A DNA stretch of 64,000 bases from Nocardioides pocheonensis (GTDB lineage Bacteria > Actinomycetota > Actinomycetes > Propionibacteriales > Nocardioidaceae): contig NZ_RJSF01000044.1 of assembly GCF_003725535.1 (NCBI RefSeq), positions 383,361 to 447,360 on the forward strand, in the 5' to 3' direction. Positions within the stretch are counted from its first letter, which is position 1, and the number at the start of each line of letters is the position of its first letter. A program made the position numbers and the translations under genes. The notes below the pieces were generated by a model. The model was not told the origin of the DNA. It made no database searches and worked only from the letters and a program-made list of their open reading frames with translations. Shown here piece by piece: positions 10,347-18,276 of this stretch.

Positions 10347-11540
10347 ATGACCCACGACGAGCGGTACGCCGAGCACGTGCGCGCCTGGGCCGCCGAGCTC
10401 AGAGCCGGCTCGACCGTGCCCTGGTCCGACTTCCTCGGCGCGACGCCGTCGATCCCTCCGACGGCTGCGATCGGCTCGCTCCCGGGTGCGGCCCAGCTCG
10501 AGCTCGTGCGGCGCCTCGCCGGCGAGGAGGAGGCCGCCGACCTCCCCGACTTCGGCGGGCTGGCCGACCTGGTCCTGGCCACGCCGGGCCCCGGCCGCGG
10601 TCTGGTCGACGTGCCGCTGCCGTGGCCCGGGCGCGACGCCGAGGACGGCGCCACGGTCGGCACCCCACCGGTCGCTCCCGAGGAGCTGCCGGCCGAGGAG
10701 CTGCTCCGGATCTGCACCGGTGTGCTGGTGCGGCTGCTCTCCGCCGAGCCGACCGGACCGGTGCGCCGGCCGGCCCGGCCCTGGCGTCCCTGGCGCCGCG
10801 CGTTCACCCTCCTCGGCGCCCCCACCACGGTCGACCTGGTCCGCCGAGCACTGCTGCGGCAGGGCCTGCGCGAGGGAGGTGCGCGGACGACGTACCTCGT
10901 CCTCGGCGGTCCGCTCGAGGAGCTGATGGCACAACGCTGGTCGGCCCGGGTCCGCGCCGGCGCCGGGGTGCGGTGGCAGCGGATGTGGCGCGTCGCCGCG
11001 GCCAACGACCGCGTGCCGCCGGGGATCGCGCTGCCGACGATCGCGTCCCACCTGGCCGAGGAGTTCGACGCCGCTCGGGTCCACGTCGTGCTCGCCCCGG
11101 ACGCGCAGACCAGCCTCGCCCTCGTGGCCGAGATCCTCGGCGTGCAGGCGGCTCCGATCGCCGACCGGTACGACGGCCTGGCCACCGACCTGCTCCGGCG
11201 GGTCAACCCGGTGCTCACCCTGGCCGTGGGCGAGGAGGCCCGCCGGGACGTGGTCGCCCGGGTCTGGCCCGAGATCGCCGCAGGCGAGTCCTCGGGGCCG
11301 CTCGCGGCTCCGGCCGGCCAGCTCGCGTGGGCGATCGGGGCGGGCGAGCGGATGGCGACCGCGCTCGCCGGCGGTCGATACGCTGTGCACGGTGATCCGG
11401 CGCTCCTGGTGCCGACCCGCCGGCCCGGCGTACGACGCGCCCCGGACCCTGACGACGTGCTCGCCCACGCGCTCCGCGTCGTCACCCGGGCGTGGCGACG
11501 CCACGTCGCCGGCACCGACGCAGCGAAGGGGCGGGGCTGA
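10347..11540 (+). CDS. Divergent sulfotransferase-related protein
   Basis: 397 residues, no assigned family. It lies between two sulfotransferase genes. The C-terminal half resembles them by eye: RVHVVLAP matches RVHVVTVPP/RVHLVTVPP, LLRRVNPVL matches IRRVNRLL, and YAVHGDPALLVP matches VDVVGDLADLEP. The N-terminal phosphosulfate loop (TPKSGTTY) is missing; the corresponding area has LGAPTTVDLVRRALLRQG and a later TTYLVLGGPLEELMAQRW. I infer a paralogue that has lost PAPS binding, perhaps a structural or regulatory partner. The start is ATG 10347, or GTG three bases earlier. It ends in a TGATG overlap with the next gene, so the two are coupled. Confidence 0.65.
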   Translation: MTHDERYAEHVRAWAAELRAGSTVPWSDFLGATPSIPPTAAIGSLPGAAQLELVRRLAGEEEAADLPDFGGLADLVLATPGPGRGLVDVPLPWPGRDAEDGATVGTPPVAPEELPAEELLRICTGVLVRLLSAEPTGPVRRPARPWRPWRRAFTLLGAPTTVDLVRRALLRQGLREGGARTTYLVLGGPLEELMAQRWSARVRAGAGVRWQRMWRVAAANDRVPPGIALPTIASHLAEEFDAARVHVVLAPDAQTSLALVAEILGVQAAPIADRYDGLATDLLRRVNPVLTLAVGEEARRDVVARVWPEIAAGESSGPLAAPAGQLAWAIGAGERMATALAGGRYAVHGDPALLVPTRRPGVRRAPDPDDVLAHALRVVTRAWRRHVAGTDAAKGRG

Positions 11541-12760
11541 TGGCGCGCAAGGTGATCGTGCACGTCGGCGCTCCGAAGACCGGCACGTCCTTCGTCCAGG
11601 ACCTGCTCTTCCACGCCCGTGAGCCGCTCGCGGCGATCGGCGTCCGCTACCCGGCCGACCGGTTCGACTCCCACTTCCTGGCCGCGCTCGACCTCATGCA
11701 GCTGAGCTGGGGCGGCCTCGAGCGCGAGGCCGTCGGCGCCTGGGACCGGCTCGCCGCCGAGGTGCGTGCGTGGCCCGGCACGGCGATCGTCAGCCACGAG
11801 ATCCTCGCGACGGCATCACGCGCGCAGGTCGCCCGGGCGCTGGCCTCGCTGTCGACGGGGTCGGGCGCCGACGCGACCGAGATCCACGTCGTGCTCTCGG
11901 CGCGCGACCTGGTCCGGCAGATTCCCGCGGAGTGGCAGGAGAACGTCAAGCACCGCCGCACCACGTCGTACGCCGACTTCCTCGCGCACCTCCAGGACCC
12001 CAGCCGCCAGCAGGGCGTGGCGTCCTGGTTCTGGGGCGTGCAGGAGGTCCCGGACATCCTCGACCGCTGGGGCTCCACGTTGCCCAAGGAGCGGGTGCAC
12101 CTGGTCACCGTGCCGCCGAGCGGAGCCCCGAGGGACCTGCTCTGGCAGCGGTTCTCCCAGGTGCTCGGCCTCGACCCGGCGCAGTTCACGCTCGACGACG
12201 TGCGCACCAACGCCTCCCTGGGCGTGGCCGAGGTCGCGGTCGTCCGCCGCCTCAACGAGGAGGTCGCGGAGCTGCTGCCCAACCACCACTACCGGGCGAT
12301 CGTGCGCGAGGCCCTGGTCCACCAGAACCTCTCCCGCGACCGCCGCTCGGCCCGCCTCTCGGTGCCGCGCGACGTCTGGGAGTGGGCGGCGCAGCTGAGC
12401 CGGCAGTGGGTGGCCGAGCTGGCGCTGCGCGGGTACGACGTGGTCGGCGACCTCGACGACCTGCTGCCTGCCGAGCCGCTGCCGTGGGTCGACCCGGACC
12501 ACCCCGAGATCCACGAGCTCGCCGAGGCGACCATGCGCGCACTGACCGCGACGACCGTCGAGGCGGCCAGGCTGCGCGACCGGGAGGTCGAGCTGCAGCA
12601 CGACATCGAGGAGCTGATCGACAAGCTCGACCGCGCGCACGCGACGCCGATCTACAAGGCCAAGGAGCGACTGGTGGCGAAGGCCGGCACCAGCCGGGCG
12701 GTCGCGAAGGGGCTGGCGGTCTACCGCCGCTTGCGCGGCAGGAACTCCCGGTCGACGTAG
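11540..12760 (+). CDS. Sulfotransferase family protein with C-terminal coiled coil
   Basis: 406 residues. Starts MARKVIVHVGAPKTGTSFVQ with the phosphosulfate loop APKTGTSF, and has SHEILAT and LSARDLVRQIPAEWQE like the first gene of the run. Beyond the sulfotransferase domain (to about residue 335) comes a charged helical tail rich in REVELQHDIEELIDKLDRAH, a likely coiled coil, ending in a basic stretch. The ATG overlaps the stop of the preceding gene by one base. Its last 40 bp overlap the end of the convergent EcsC-like gene. Confidence 0.85.
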   Translation: MARKVIVHVGAPKTGTSFVQDLLFHAREPLAAIGVRYPADRFDSHFLAALDLMQLSWGGLEREAVGAWDRLAAEVRAWPGTAIVSHEILATASRAQVARALASLSTGSGADATEIHVVLSARDLVRQIPAEWQENVKHRRTTSYADFLAHLQDPSRQQGVASWFWGVQEVPDILDRWGSTLPKERVHLVTVPPSGAPRDLLWQRFSQVLGLDPAQFTLDDVRTNASLGVAEVAVVRRLNEEVAELLPNHHYRAIVREALVHQNLSRDRRSARLSVPRDVWEWAAQLSRQWVAELALRGYDVVGDLDDLLPAEPLPWVDPDHPEIHELAEATMRALTATTVEAARLRDREVELQHDIEELIDKLDRAHATPIYKAKERLVAKAGTSRAVAKGLAVYRRLRGRNSRST

Positions 12761-13401
12761 CGGCCGATCTTCCAGGTCACGAACGCGTCGGTGCTCGCGC
12801 CGACGACACCGCCCACCACCGGGATCCGGCGCCCGACCGTGGCGGCGAGCCGCTTGCCGGTCGCCCGGGTCACCAGCTCGGCGGCGACCTCGGTGCCCAG
12901 CAACCGGTCGAGGGCCGGGTCGTGCACGGCCGCCGCGGCGATCTCCATCGGCGTTCCCGGCAGGGTGCGCTGCTTGACCATGCGCAGGATCCGCTCCTCG
13001 CCGAGCAGGCAGGCGAGGATCGCGTCGCGCGTGCGCGGGTCGGAGAGCTCGTAGCCGCGCAGGTGAGCGATGCCGGCGACCATCCGGCACTGGATCAGCG
13101 CGAGGCCGGACAGGTTGACCGGCACCGTGACTGCGAGTGTGACCAGGCCGCCGATGTTGGTGACGAAGCCCTGGGCTCCGGCGTACCGGACGTGGTTCTC
13201 GATCACCTCGTGGATCGCGCGCTCGACGTCGCCGTCCTGCTCGTGCAGCTGCTTGTCCGCTGCGGACGCGGCGCTCGGCAGCGGCCCGACGCCGGTGATC
13301 GCCTTGTCCAGCGCCTGGTGGACGAAGGACGAGGTCAGCCCCGGCGCCAGGTTGGTGACCTTGGGCGCCAGCGCTGCGCCGACCCGCTTGCGCACGCTCA
13401 T
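12721..13401 (-). CDS. EcsC-like protein
   Basis: 226 residues resembling the EcsC family: amphipathic helices, a glycine-rich hydrophobic segment (FVTNIGGLVTLAVTVPVNLS), a conserved ALIQCRMVAGIAHLRGYEL region and a C-terminal glycine-rich segment (RRIPVVGGVVGASTDAFVTW). The family is membrane-associated and its biochemical role is unresolved. The ATG is followed by basic residues. The 3' end overlaps the sulfotransferase gene by 40 bp in opposite orientation, which is a large convergent overlap for this window. Confidence 0.65.
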   Translation of the reverse strand: MSVRKRVGAALAPKVTNLAPGLTSSFVHQALDKAITGVGPLPSAASAADKQLHEQDGDVERAIHEVIENHVRYAGAQGFVTNIGGLVTLAVTVPVNLSGLALIQCRMVAGIAHLRGYELSDPRTRDAILACLLGEERILRMVKQRTLPGTPMEIAAAAVHDPALDRLLGTEVAAELVTRATGKRLAATVGRRIPVVGGVVGASTDAFVTWKIGRYVDREFLPRKRR

Positions 13402-13464
13402 GCTTCCAGCCTAGGAGGGGTCCGGTGAGACGACGGAGCGCGGGCCGGTTGCGATGATGGGTGC

Positions 13465-14145
13465 GTGCCGATCGACCCGGGACCGACGCTCTGGGACCTC
13501 CCCACCCCACGCCGGCGCGACCGCGACCTCGTCGCCATGGGCGGCGACCTCGAGCCGAGCACGCTGATCGCGGCGTACCGGCGCGGACTCTTCCCGATGC
13601 CGGCGGCGCTCGAGTCCGAGGAGATCTGCTGGTGGTCGCCGGTGCGTCGCGGCGTGCTGCCCCTCGACGGCCTGAGGGTGTCGAGGTCGCTGCGCGCGTC
13701 GATCCGGCGCTACGAAGTGCGGGTGAACACCGCGTTCCGCGACGTCATCCGCGGCTGCGCCGATCCCGCGCGCGACTCGCGCTGGATCGACACGGGCGTG
13801 CTCGACGGCTACACCCGGCTGCACGAGCTCGGGTGGGCGCACTCCGTGGAGACCTGGCGCGACGGCGAGCTCGTGGGCGGTCTGTACGGCGTCGCCATCG
13901 GCGGCCTGTTCGCCGGGGAGTCGATGTTCGCCCGCGCCACCGACGCCTCGAAGGTGGCGCTGGTGCACCTCGTCGACCTGCTCCGCGACGAGCACGCCGC
14001 GCAGCGGTTGCTCGACACCCAGTGGCAGACCCCCCACCTCGCGACCCTCGGTGTCGTCGAGGTCCCGCGGGCGGAGTACCTCGCGCGCCTCGAGGTCGCG
14101 CTGGCGCTCCCGCTCCCGGCCGCGTTCACGACCACCGCTGGTTGA
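13465..14145 (+). CDS. aat: Leucyl/phenylalanyl-tRNA-protein transferase
   Basis: 226 residues, normal length. Adds Leu or Phe from tRNA to N-terminal Arg or Lys of proteins, marking them for ClpAP-type degradation (N-degron pathway). Conserved blocks: GGDLEPSTLIAAYRRGLFPMP, WWSPVRRGVLPL, SRWIDTGVLDGYTRLHELGWAHSVE and GGLYGVAIGGLFAGESMFARATDASKVAL. The last few codons run into the first unit of a repeat cluster; the tail FTTTAG is encoded by repeat flank. Convergent with the rhodanese gene. Confidence 0.93.
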   Translation: MPIDPGPTLWDLPTPRRRDRDLVAMGGDLEPSTLIAAYRRGLFPMPAALESEEICWWSPVRRGVLPLDGLRVSRSLRASIRRYEVRVNTAFRDVIRGCADPARDSRWIDTGVLDGYTRLHELGWAHSVETWRDGELVGGLYGVAIGGLFAGESMFARATDASKVALVHLVDLLRDEHAAQRLLDTQWQTPHLATLGVVEVPRAEYLARLEVALALPLPAAFTTTAG

Positions 14146-14281
14146 GGCGCGGTTGCGCAGCAACCGCCTCGAAACCCGGTGGCTCAGGCCGACCCGGACG
14201 GGTGGTTTCGAGGCTCGCAGGCTCGCACCTCAACCACCGGTGGTTGAGGTGCGGTTGCGCAGCAATCGCCTCGAAACCCGG
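14139..14281. repeat. Three-copy cluster of 40-bp palindromic repeats
   Basis: Unit A (14139-14179) and unit C (about 14238-14281) are direct copies of the pattern TGGTTGAGG ... CCTCGAAACC. Unit B (14201-14240) is an inverted copy with a variant centre. Units A and C contain an inner hairpin, CGGTTGC with loop GCA and GCAACCG, perfect in A and with one mismatch in C. They lie between two convergent genes and probably serve as a bidirectional terminator. They resemble dispersed palindromic repeats common in Nocardioides-type genomes. Confidence 0.8.
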
Positions 14282-14306
14282 TGCCCCGAGGCGGACTCGC
14301 TCAGGC

Positions 14307-14633
14307 CTACGAGCCGCCGACCAGCTCGCGCCCGGCCTCCTGCCACTCCATCAGACCGCCGGCGAGGTTGACCGCGTCGTGGCCACGCTCGACCAGGTAG
14401 CGGACCGCGCGGGCCGACCGCGCACCGACGGCGCACACCACGAGCAGCTGCTGGTCGGACGGGAGCTCCTCGAGCCGCGACGGGAGCTCGCCGAGCGGGA
14501 TGTGCACCGAACCGGGCACGTGCGCCTGCTGCCACTCGACGGGCTCGCGCACGTCCAGCACGGTGAGGCCGTCCGGGAGGGGCTGCGGGACCTGGTCGAC
14601 CGTCACGGCCGGGATCGCGTCCATGTCCGACAC
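14307..14633 (-). CDS. Single-domain rhodanese
   Basis: 108 residues. Rhodanese fold with LDVREPVEWQQAHVPGSVHIPLGEL and the active-site loop VVCAVGARSARA, where the cysteine would carry the persulfide. Single-domain rhodaneses move sulfur to thiophilic acceptors; the in vivo partner is unknown. The GTG at 14633 or the ATG three codons later (14624) could be the start. It follows the Fpg gene by one base, so the two are probably co-transcribed. Confidence 0.85.
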   Translation of the reverse strand: MSDMDAIPAVTVDQVPQPLPDGLTVLDVREPVEWQQAHVPGSVHIPLGELPSRLEELPSDQQLLVVCAVGARSARAVRYLVERGHDAVNLAGGLMEWQEAGRELVGGS

Positions 14634-14634
14634 G

Positions 14635-15501
14635 CTACTTCAGGAGCTTGGAGAGGCGGCGGTCGGCGAGCAGCTTTCCGCCCGTCTGGCACGTCGGGCA
14701 GTACTGCAGGCTCGAGTCGGCGAAGGAGACCTCGCGCACGGTGTCCCCGCACACCGGGCACTTCTCACCGGTCCGGCCGTGCACCGCCATGTGCGACTTC
14801 TTCTCGCCCTTCAGCTCGCTGGCCGGAAGCCCGCTCGAGCGCTGGACCGCGTCGGTCAGCACGGTGCGGATGGCGTCGTACAGGGTCTGGAGCTCGGCGT
14901 CGGTGAGGCTGTTGGCCGGCTTGAACGGCGACATCTTCGCGGCGTGCAGGAGTTCGTCGGAGTAGGCGTTCCCGATGCCCGCGACGTTGCCCTGGCTGCG
15001 CAGTACGCCCTTGATCTGGGCCCGGCCGGCGCGCTCCAGGATGTCGCGCAGCACGTCGATCGTGAAGGAGTCGGCCAGCGGGTCGGGCCCGAGGCGGGCG
15101 ATGCCCTCGACGTCGTTCGGGTCGCGGACGACGTACAGGGCCAGGCTCTTGCGGGTGCCGGCCTCGGTCACGTCGAGACCGCTGCCGTTGTCGAGCACGA
15201 TGCGGGCGGCCAGCGGCGACTTCGCGTTCGGCCGGGCCGGCAGCGGTGGCACCTCGTCCTTCCACCGCACCCAGCCCGCCTTCGCCAGGTGCAGGATCAG
15301 GTGCGTGCCGGACACGTCGATGTCGAGGAACTTCCCGTGCCGGGTGACCCCGTCGACCAGCCCGCCGGCGAGCGCCGTGATCGGAGGGTCGTAGGTCTTC
15401 AGGCAGCTGAACGCCGCGATGTCCACGCGCACGATCGCACGGTCCGTGAGCCGGCCGGACAGGTCGCGGGCCAGCGCCTCCACCTCGGGCAGCTCGGGCA
15501 T
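14635..15501 (-). CDS. Fpg/Nei family DNA glycosylase
   Basis: 288 residues. Starts MPELPEVEALARDL, where Pro after the initiator Met is the catalytic nucleophile after processing and Glu is the second catalytic residue. The helix-two-turn-helix region is AGRAQIKGVLRSQGNVAGIGNAYSDELLHAAK and a C-terminal zinc finger is formed by CPVC and CPTC. The enzyme removes oxidised bases and cuts the abasic site. KGVLRSQGNVAGIGNAY differs from classic Fpg (KxxLLDQ), so it may be one of the actinobacterial Nei/Fpg variants. Followed immediately by the rhodanese gene. Confidence 0.88.
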   Translation of the reverse strand: MPELPEVEALARDLSGRLTDRAIVRVDIAAFSCLKTYDPPITALAGGLVDGVTRHGKFLDIDVSGTHLILHLAKAGWVRWKDEVPPLPARPNAKSPLAARIVLDNGSGLDVTEAGTRKSLALYVVRDPNDVEGIARLGPDPLADSFTIDVLRDILERAGRAQIKGVLRSQGNVAGIGNAYSDELLHAAKMSPFKPANSLTDAELQTLYDAIRTVLTDAVQRSSGLPASELKGEKKSHMAVHGRTGEKCPVCGDTVREVSFADSSLQYCPTCQTGGKLLADRRLSKLLK

Positions 15502-15574
15502 GGAGCACACGGTACCGCCGCAGAAGTAGGCCGAATCGCTGTCGCCGGACACCTCGAAGGCGCAGAATCGAGCC

Positions 15575-15832
15575 ATGTCAGCGGTGTCACCGGTCCCCGA
15601 GGGCGTCGAGTACTTCCTCGACACCCGCGGCGACGCGCGCGCCCTGCGGGTGAGCTGGCACCACGAGGCCGACGTCGTCGTGCTCTCGATGTGGCGCGGC
15701 CGCGAGTGCGTCTCCAGCTTCCGCCTCTCGATCGACGAGGTGCCCGAGCTGATCGCGGTGCTCCGAGACGGCCTCGACCGCTCCTACGACGCGGTGTCGC
15801 GGCCCGCGGGCGACGCCGCTACGACACGCTAG
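15575..15832 (+). CDS. Conserved actinobacterial hypothetical protein, 85 aa
   Basis: Small soluble acidic protein with pattern LDTRGDARALRVSWHHEADVV, LSMWRGRECVSSFRL and a C-terminal DEVPELIAVLRDGL helix. It reminds me of small conserved proteins found in many actinobacteria, but I cannot name a function. It diverges from the glycosylase gene and precedes the AAA ATPase gene by 43 bp. Confidence 0.65.
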   Translation: MSAVSPVPEGVEYFLDTRGDARALRVSWHHEADVVVLSMWRGRECVSSFRLSIDEVPELIAVLRDGLDRSYDAVSRPAGDAATTR

Positions 15833-15875
15833 GCAAATCTAGGATCTGGCCAATACGGCCCGATACCGTCCGATC

Positions 15876-17102
15876 GTGGACCCGATCCGGAACCCCTACG
15901 CCCCCGGCGCCGGGCAGCGGCCGCCCGAGCTGGCCGGCCGCGACCACGAGCTGGGCGCCTTCGAGGTCGTGCTCGAGCGGGTGTCGCGTGGCCGCCCCGA
16001 GCGGTCCCTGGTGCTCACCGGGCTCCGCGGTGTGGGCAAGACGGTGCTGCTCAACGCGCTGCGCTCGGCCGCCGTACGCCGGCAGTGGGGCACCGGCAAG
16101 CTCGAGGCACGGCCCGACCAGGGGCTGCGCCGGCCGCTGTCGAGCGCCCTCCACCAGGCGGTGCGCGAGCTCGGCCACCCGCAGTCCGACGGCGTGCAGC
16201 AGGTGCTCGGCGTGGTGAAGGCGTTCGCCGAGCGCGAGGCCGGCCCGGGCGCGAAGCTGCGCGACCGCTGGCATCCCGGCATCGACGCGCCGGCGGCCCA
16301 GGGCCGTGCCGACTCCGGTGACATCGAGATCGACCTGGTCGAGCTGCTCACCGACGTGGGCGGTCTCGCCGCCGACCTCGGCAAGGGCGTCGGCATCTTC
16401 ATCGACGAGATGCAGGACCTCGGCCCCGACGACGTCTCCGCCCTGTGCGCGGCCTGCCACGAGATCAGCCAGGCCGGGCTGCCGGTGATCGTCGTGGGCG
16501 CGGGGCTCCCGCACCTCCCGGCGGTCCTGTCCGCCAGCAAGTCCTACTCCGAGCGGCTGTTCCGCTACCAGCGCATCGACCGGCTCTCCCGCGAGGCCGC
16601 CGACCGGGCGCTCGCCGCGCCCGCGCAGGAGGAGGGGGCGGCGTACGACGCCGACGCCCTCGCCGCGATGTACGCCGCGACCGGCGGCTACCCGTACTTC
16701 ATCCAGGCCTACGGCAAGGCGGTCTGGGACGTCGCACCGGCCTCGCCGATCACGGCGGCCGACGTCGCCGTGGCTGCGCCCGAGGCCGAGGCCGAGCTGG
16801 CGGTCGGCTTCTTCGGGAGCCGGTTCGAGCGTGCGACGCCGGGGGAGCGGGAGTACCTCCGGGCGATGGCCGAGACCGCGGTCGCGCAGGCCGAGAACGG
16901 CACCGACGCCGAGGCGGCCTGGGACATGAGCGGCAGCTCCGTGCCGACCGCCGACGTGGCCGCCGCGCTCGGCAAGAAGCCGCAGTCGCTCTCGCCGGCC
17001 CGTGACGCCCTGTTGAAGAAGGGCCTGATCTACTCCGGCGAGCGCGGCCGGATCGCGTTCACCGTGCCGCACTTCGGCAAGTACCTGCTCGCCCAGGGCT
17101 GA
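15876..17102 (+). CDS. AAA ATPase of the Orc1/Cdc6-like (AAA_16) type
   Basis: 408 residues. N-terminal RNPYAPGAGQRPPELAGRDHEL is a typical lead-in for this class. Walker A is GLRGVGKTVLL (about residues 47-57) and Walker B is GIFIDEMQDL (about 172). The C-terminal third looks like a winged helix (TADVAAALGKKPQSLSPARDALLKKGLIYSGERGRIAFT). Such proteins bind ATP and probably DNA; the role here is unknown. It converges on the gas-vesicle operon but lacks GvpN features, so I keep it separate. Confidence 0.8.
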   Translation: MDPIRNPYAPGAGQRPPELAGRDHELGAFEVVLERVSRGRPERSLVLTGLRGVGKTVLLNALRSAAVRRQWGTGKLEARPDQGLRRPLSSALHQAVRELGHPQSDGVQQVLGVVKAFAEREAGPGAKLRDRWHPGIDAPAAQGRADSGDIEIDLVELLTDVGGLAADLGKGVGIFIDEMQDLGPDDVSALCAACHEISQAGLPVIVVGAGLPHLPAVLSASKSYSERLFRYQRIDRLSREAADRALAAPAQEEGAAYDADALAAMYAATGGYPYFIQAYGKAVWDVAPASPITAADVAVAAPEAEAELAVGFFGSRFERATPGEREYLRAMAETAVAQAENGTDAEAAWDMSGSSVPTADVAAALGKKPQSLSPARDALLKKGLIYSGERGRIAFTVPHFGKYLLAQG

Positions 17103-17129
17103 GGCCCGCCCGGTGGCCCGCCAGGCCAG

Positions 17130-17432
17130 TCAGAGCAGCGTGCCCAGCGGACCGAGGTCGATGTTCAGGTCCTCCGGCTCCAGCCCGAAGTGCTCGCGCA
17201 GCTCCTCCATCCGCTCCTCGAGCAGCATCAGGGTGCGACCGAGGCGCTCGACGTCGTCGTCGGAGAGTCCGCCCGCCTCGACCCGGCGGATCGCCTGCCG
17301 CTCCATCAGCTGGCGCAGCAGCTCGACGAGCGTGAGCACCAGCTGGACCAGGCCCTTCTCGACCGTCTCCGGGTCGGCCTCGACGCGGTTGCGCAGCGGG
17401 GAGGGCCAGGGGTCGTGGGGTTCCGCGGTCAC
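17130..17432 (-). CDS. gvpK: Gas vesicle protein GvpK
   Basis: 100 residues. Matches GvpK, a small helical protein needed for gas vesicle formation: VEKGLVQLVLTLVELLRQLMERQAIRRVEAGGLSDDDVERLG followed by EERMEELREHFGLEPEDLNIDLGPLG. Last gene of the operon. The GTG start overlaps the stop of the preceding gvpF/L-type gene (GTGA), which supports it over a longer frame. Confidence 0.9.
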   Translation of the reverse strand: MTAEPHDPWPSPLRNRVEADPETVEKGLVQLVLTLVELLRQLMERQAIRRVEAGGLSDDDVERLGRTLMLLEERMEELREHFGLEPEDLNIDLGPLGTLL

Positions 17433-18061
17433 GACAGCGCCGCCTCGTCGCAGAAGCTGAACGGCGGCCAGGGCCCGGTGACCAGAGTCTCGACGTCCGC
17501 GCGATCGGCGGCCCAGTCCGCGACCGCCGCGCACGCAGCGTCGGCGTCGGTGCGGAGAACGAGCACGGCCAGCCGGCGCTGGTCGGTCAGCAGGCGGGTC
17601 TCCTCCGACCAGGGCGCCAGGACGGCGCGCAGGTCGTCGAGGGCGCGGTCCTGCCGGCGTACGGCCTCCGTGCGCCGGAGCAGGTAGGCGCGGCCGGAGC
17701 CGTCGGCCGCATCCTCGGCGGGCTCGTCGGTGCGCTCGTCGAGCTCGAGGTGGACGACCAGCTCGCACCGGCCGGTCAGCTGCGCGAGCCTCTGGCTCCA
17801 GGCGGTGGCGTGCTCCTCCGCCACGGCGAACAGCTCCTCCCTGCTGGTCAGCGTGGTGCCGTAGCGGACCGGCAGCACCGGCATCCGCTCGGCCAGCGCC
17901 ACGACTCGCCGGCCGTGCGCGAGCACGGCGGTCCGGTCGCTCGGCGGCGGCTCGTCGCGGTGCTCGTAGAGCACGGCCACGTCTCCCGCGGCGTGGCTCC
18001 GGAGCTCGGCGTCCGGAAGGACGGTCGCCTCGCGGGGCACGATCGCGTGCAGCAGGATCAT
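17429..18061 (-). CDS. GvpF/GvpL family gas vesicle protein (third paralogue)
   Basis: 210 residues, the shortest of three GvpF/L proteins in the operon. Family marks: PVLPVRYGTTLTSREELF (the segment seen as VVPVRFGVI in GvpF), a middle helical section and the C-terminal TLVTGPWPPFSF. The N-terminal subdomain is shorter than in the paralogues. GvpF and GvpL are minor or accessory proteins that bind GvpA and help nucleate the shell. Start and stop overlap both neighbours by four bases. Confidence 0.85.
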   Translation of the reverse strand: MILLHAIVPREATVLPDAELRSHAAGDVAVLYEHRDEPPPSDRTAVLAHGRRVVALAERMPVLPVRYGTTLTSREELFAVAEEHATAWSQRLAQLTGRCELVVHLELDERTDEPAEDAADGSGRAYLLRRTEAVRRQDRALDDLRAVLAPWSEETRLLTDQRRLAVLVLRTDADAACAAVADWAADRADVETLVTGPWPPFSFCDEAALS

Positions 18062-18276
18062 CGGACGGCGCCTCCTGCCGGGGTGGGGCTCGTGACGACG
18101 GCGGGTCCGACCCGGTGTGCCGGCGCCAGGACCAGCCGCAGGCCCAGGTAGACGAGGTCGACGCCCGCGAGCGAGAGCACGACGTCGCCCGTGACCACGA
18201 CACCGCCACCGATCAGCCGGTCGACCAGGTCGACGAGCGCGACCTGCTCGCCGCTCGGGATCCGGTCCACGGTCAC
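18058..18276 (-). CDS. gvpS: Gas vesicle protein GvpS (GvpA-like minor protein)
   Basis: 72 residues, a GvpA-related minor protein of the S/M type: VALVDLVDRLIGGGVVVTGDVVLSLAGVDLVYLGLRLVLAP. The LVYLGL end instead of GvpA's [13 protein letters not shown] is the mark of GvpS. It probably sits at nucleation or cone tips rather than in the main rib; that is family knowledge plus inference. Its GTG overlaps the stop of gvpL (GTGA). A second GTG two codons later is possible. Confidence 0.85.
   Translation of the reverse strand: MTVDRIPSGEQVALVDLVDRLIGGGVVVTGDVVLSLAGVDLVYLGLRLVLAPAHRVGPAVVTSPTPAGGAVR

Noticed and set aside
15876-17102. AAA ATPase next to the gvp operon considered as GvpN
   Set aside because: It lacks the MoxR-like GvpN pattern, is on the opposite strand, convergent with gvpK, and looks like an Orc1/Cdc6-type AAA_16 protein with a winged-helix end.
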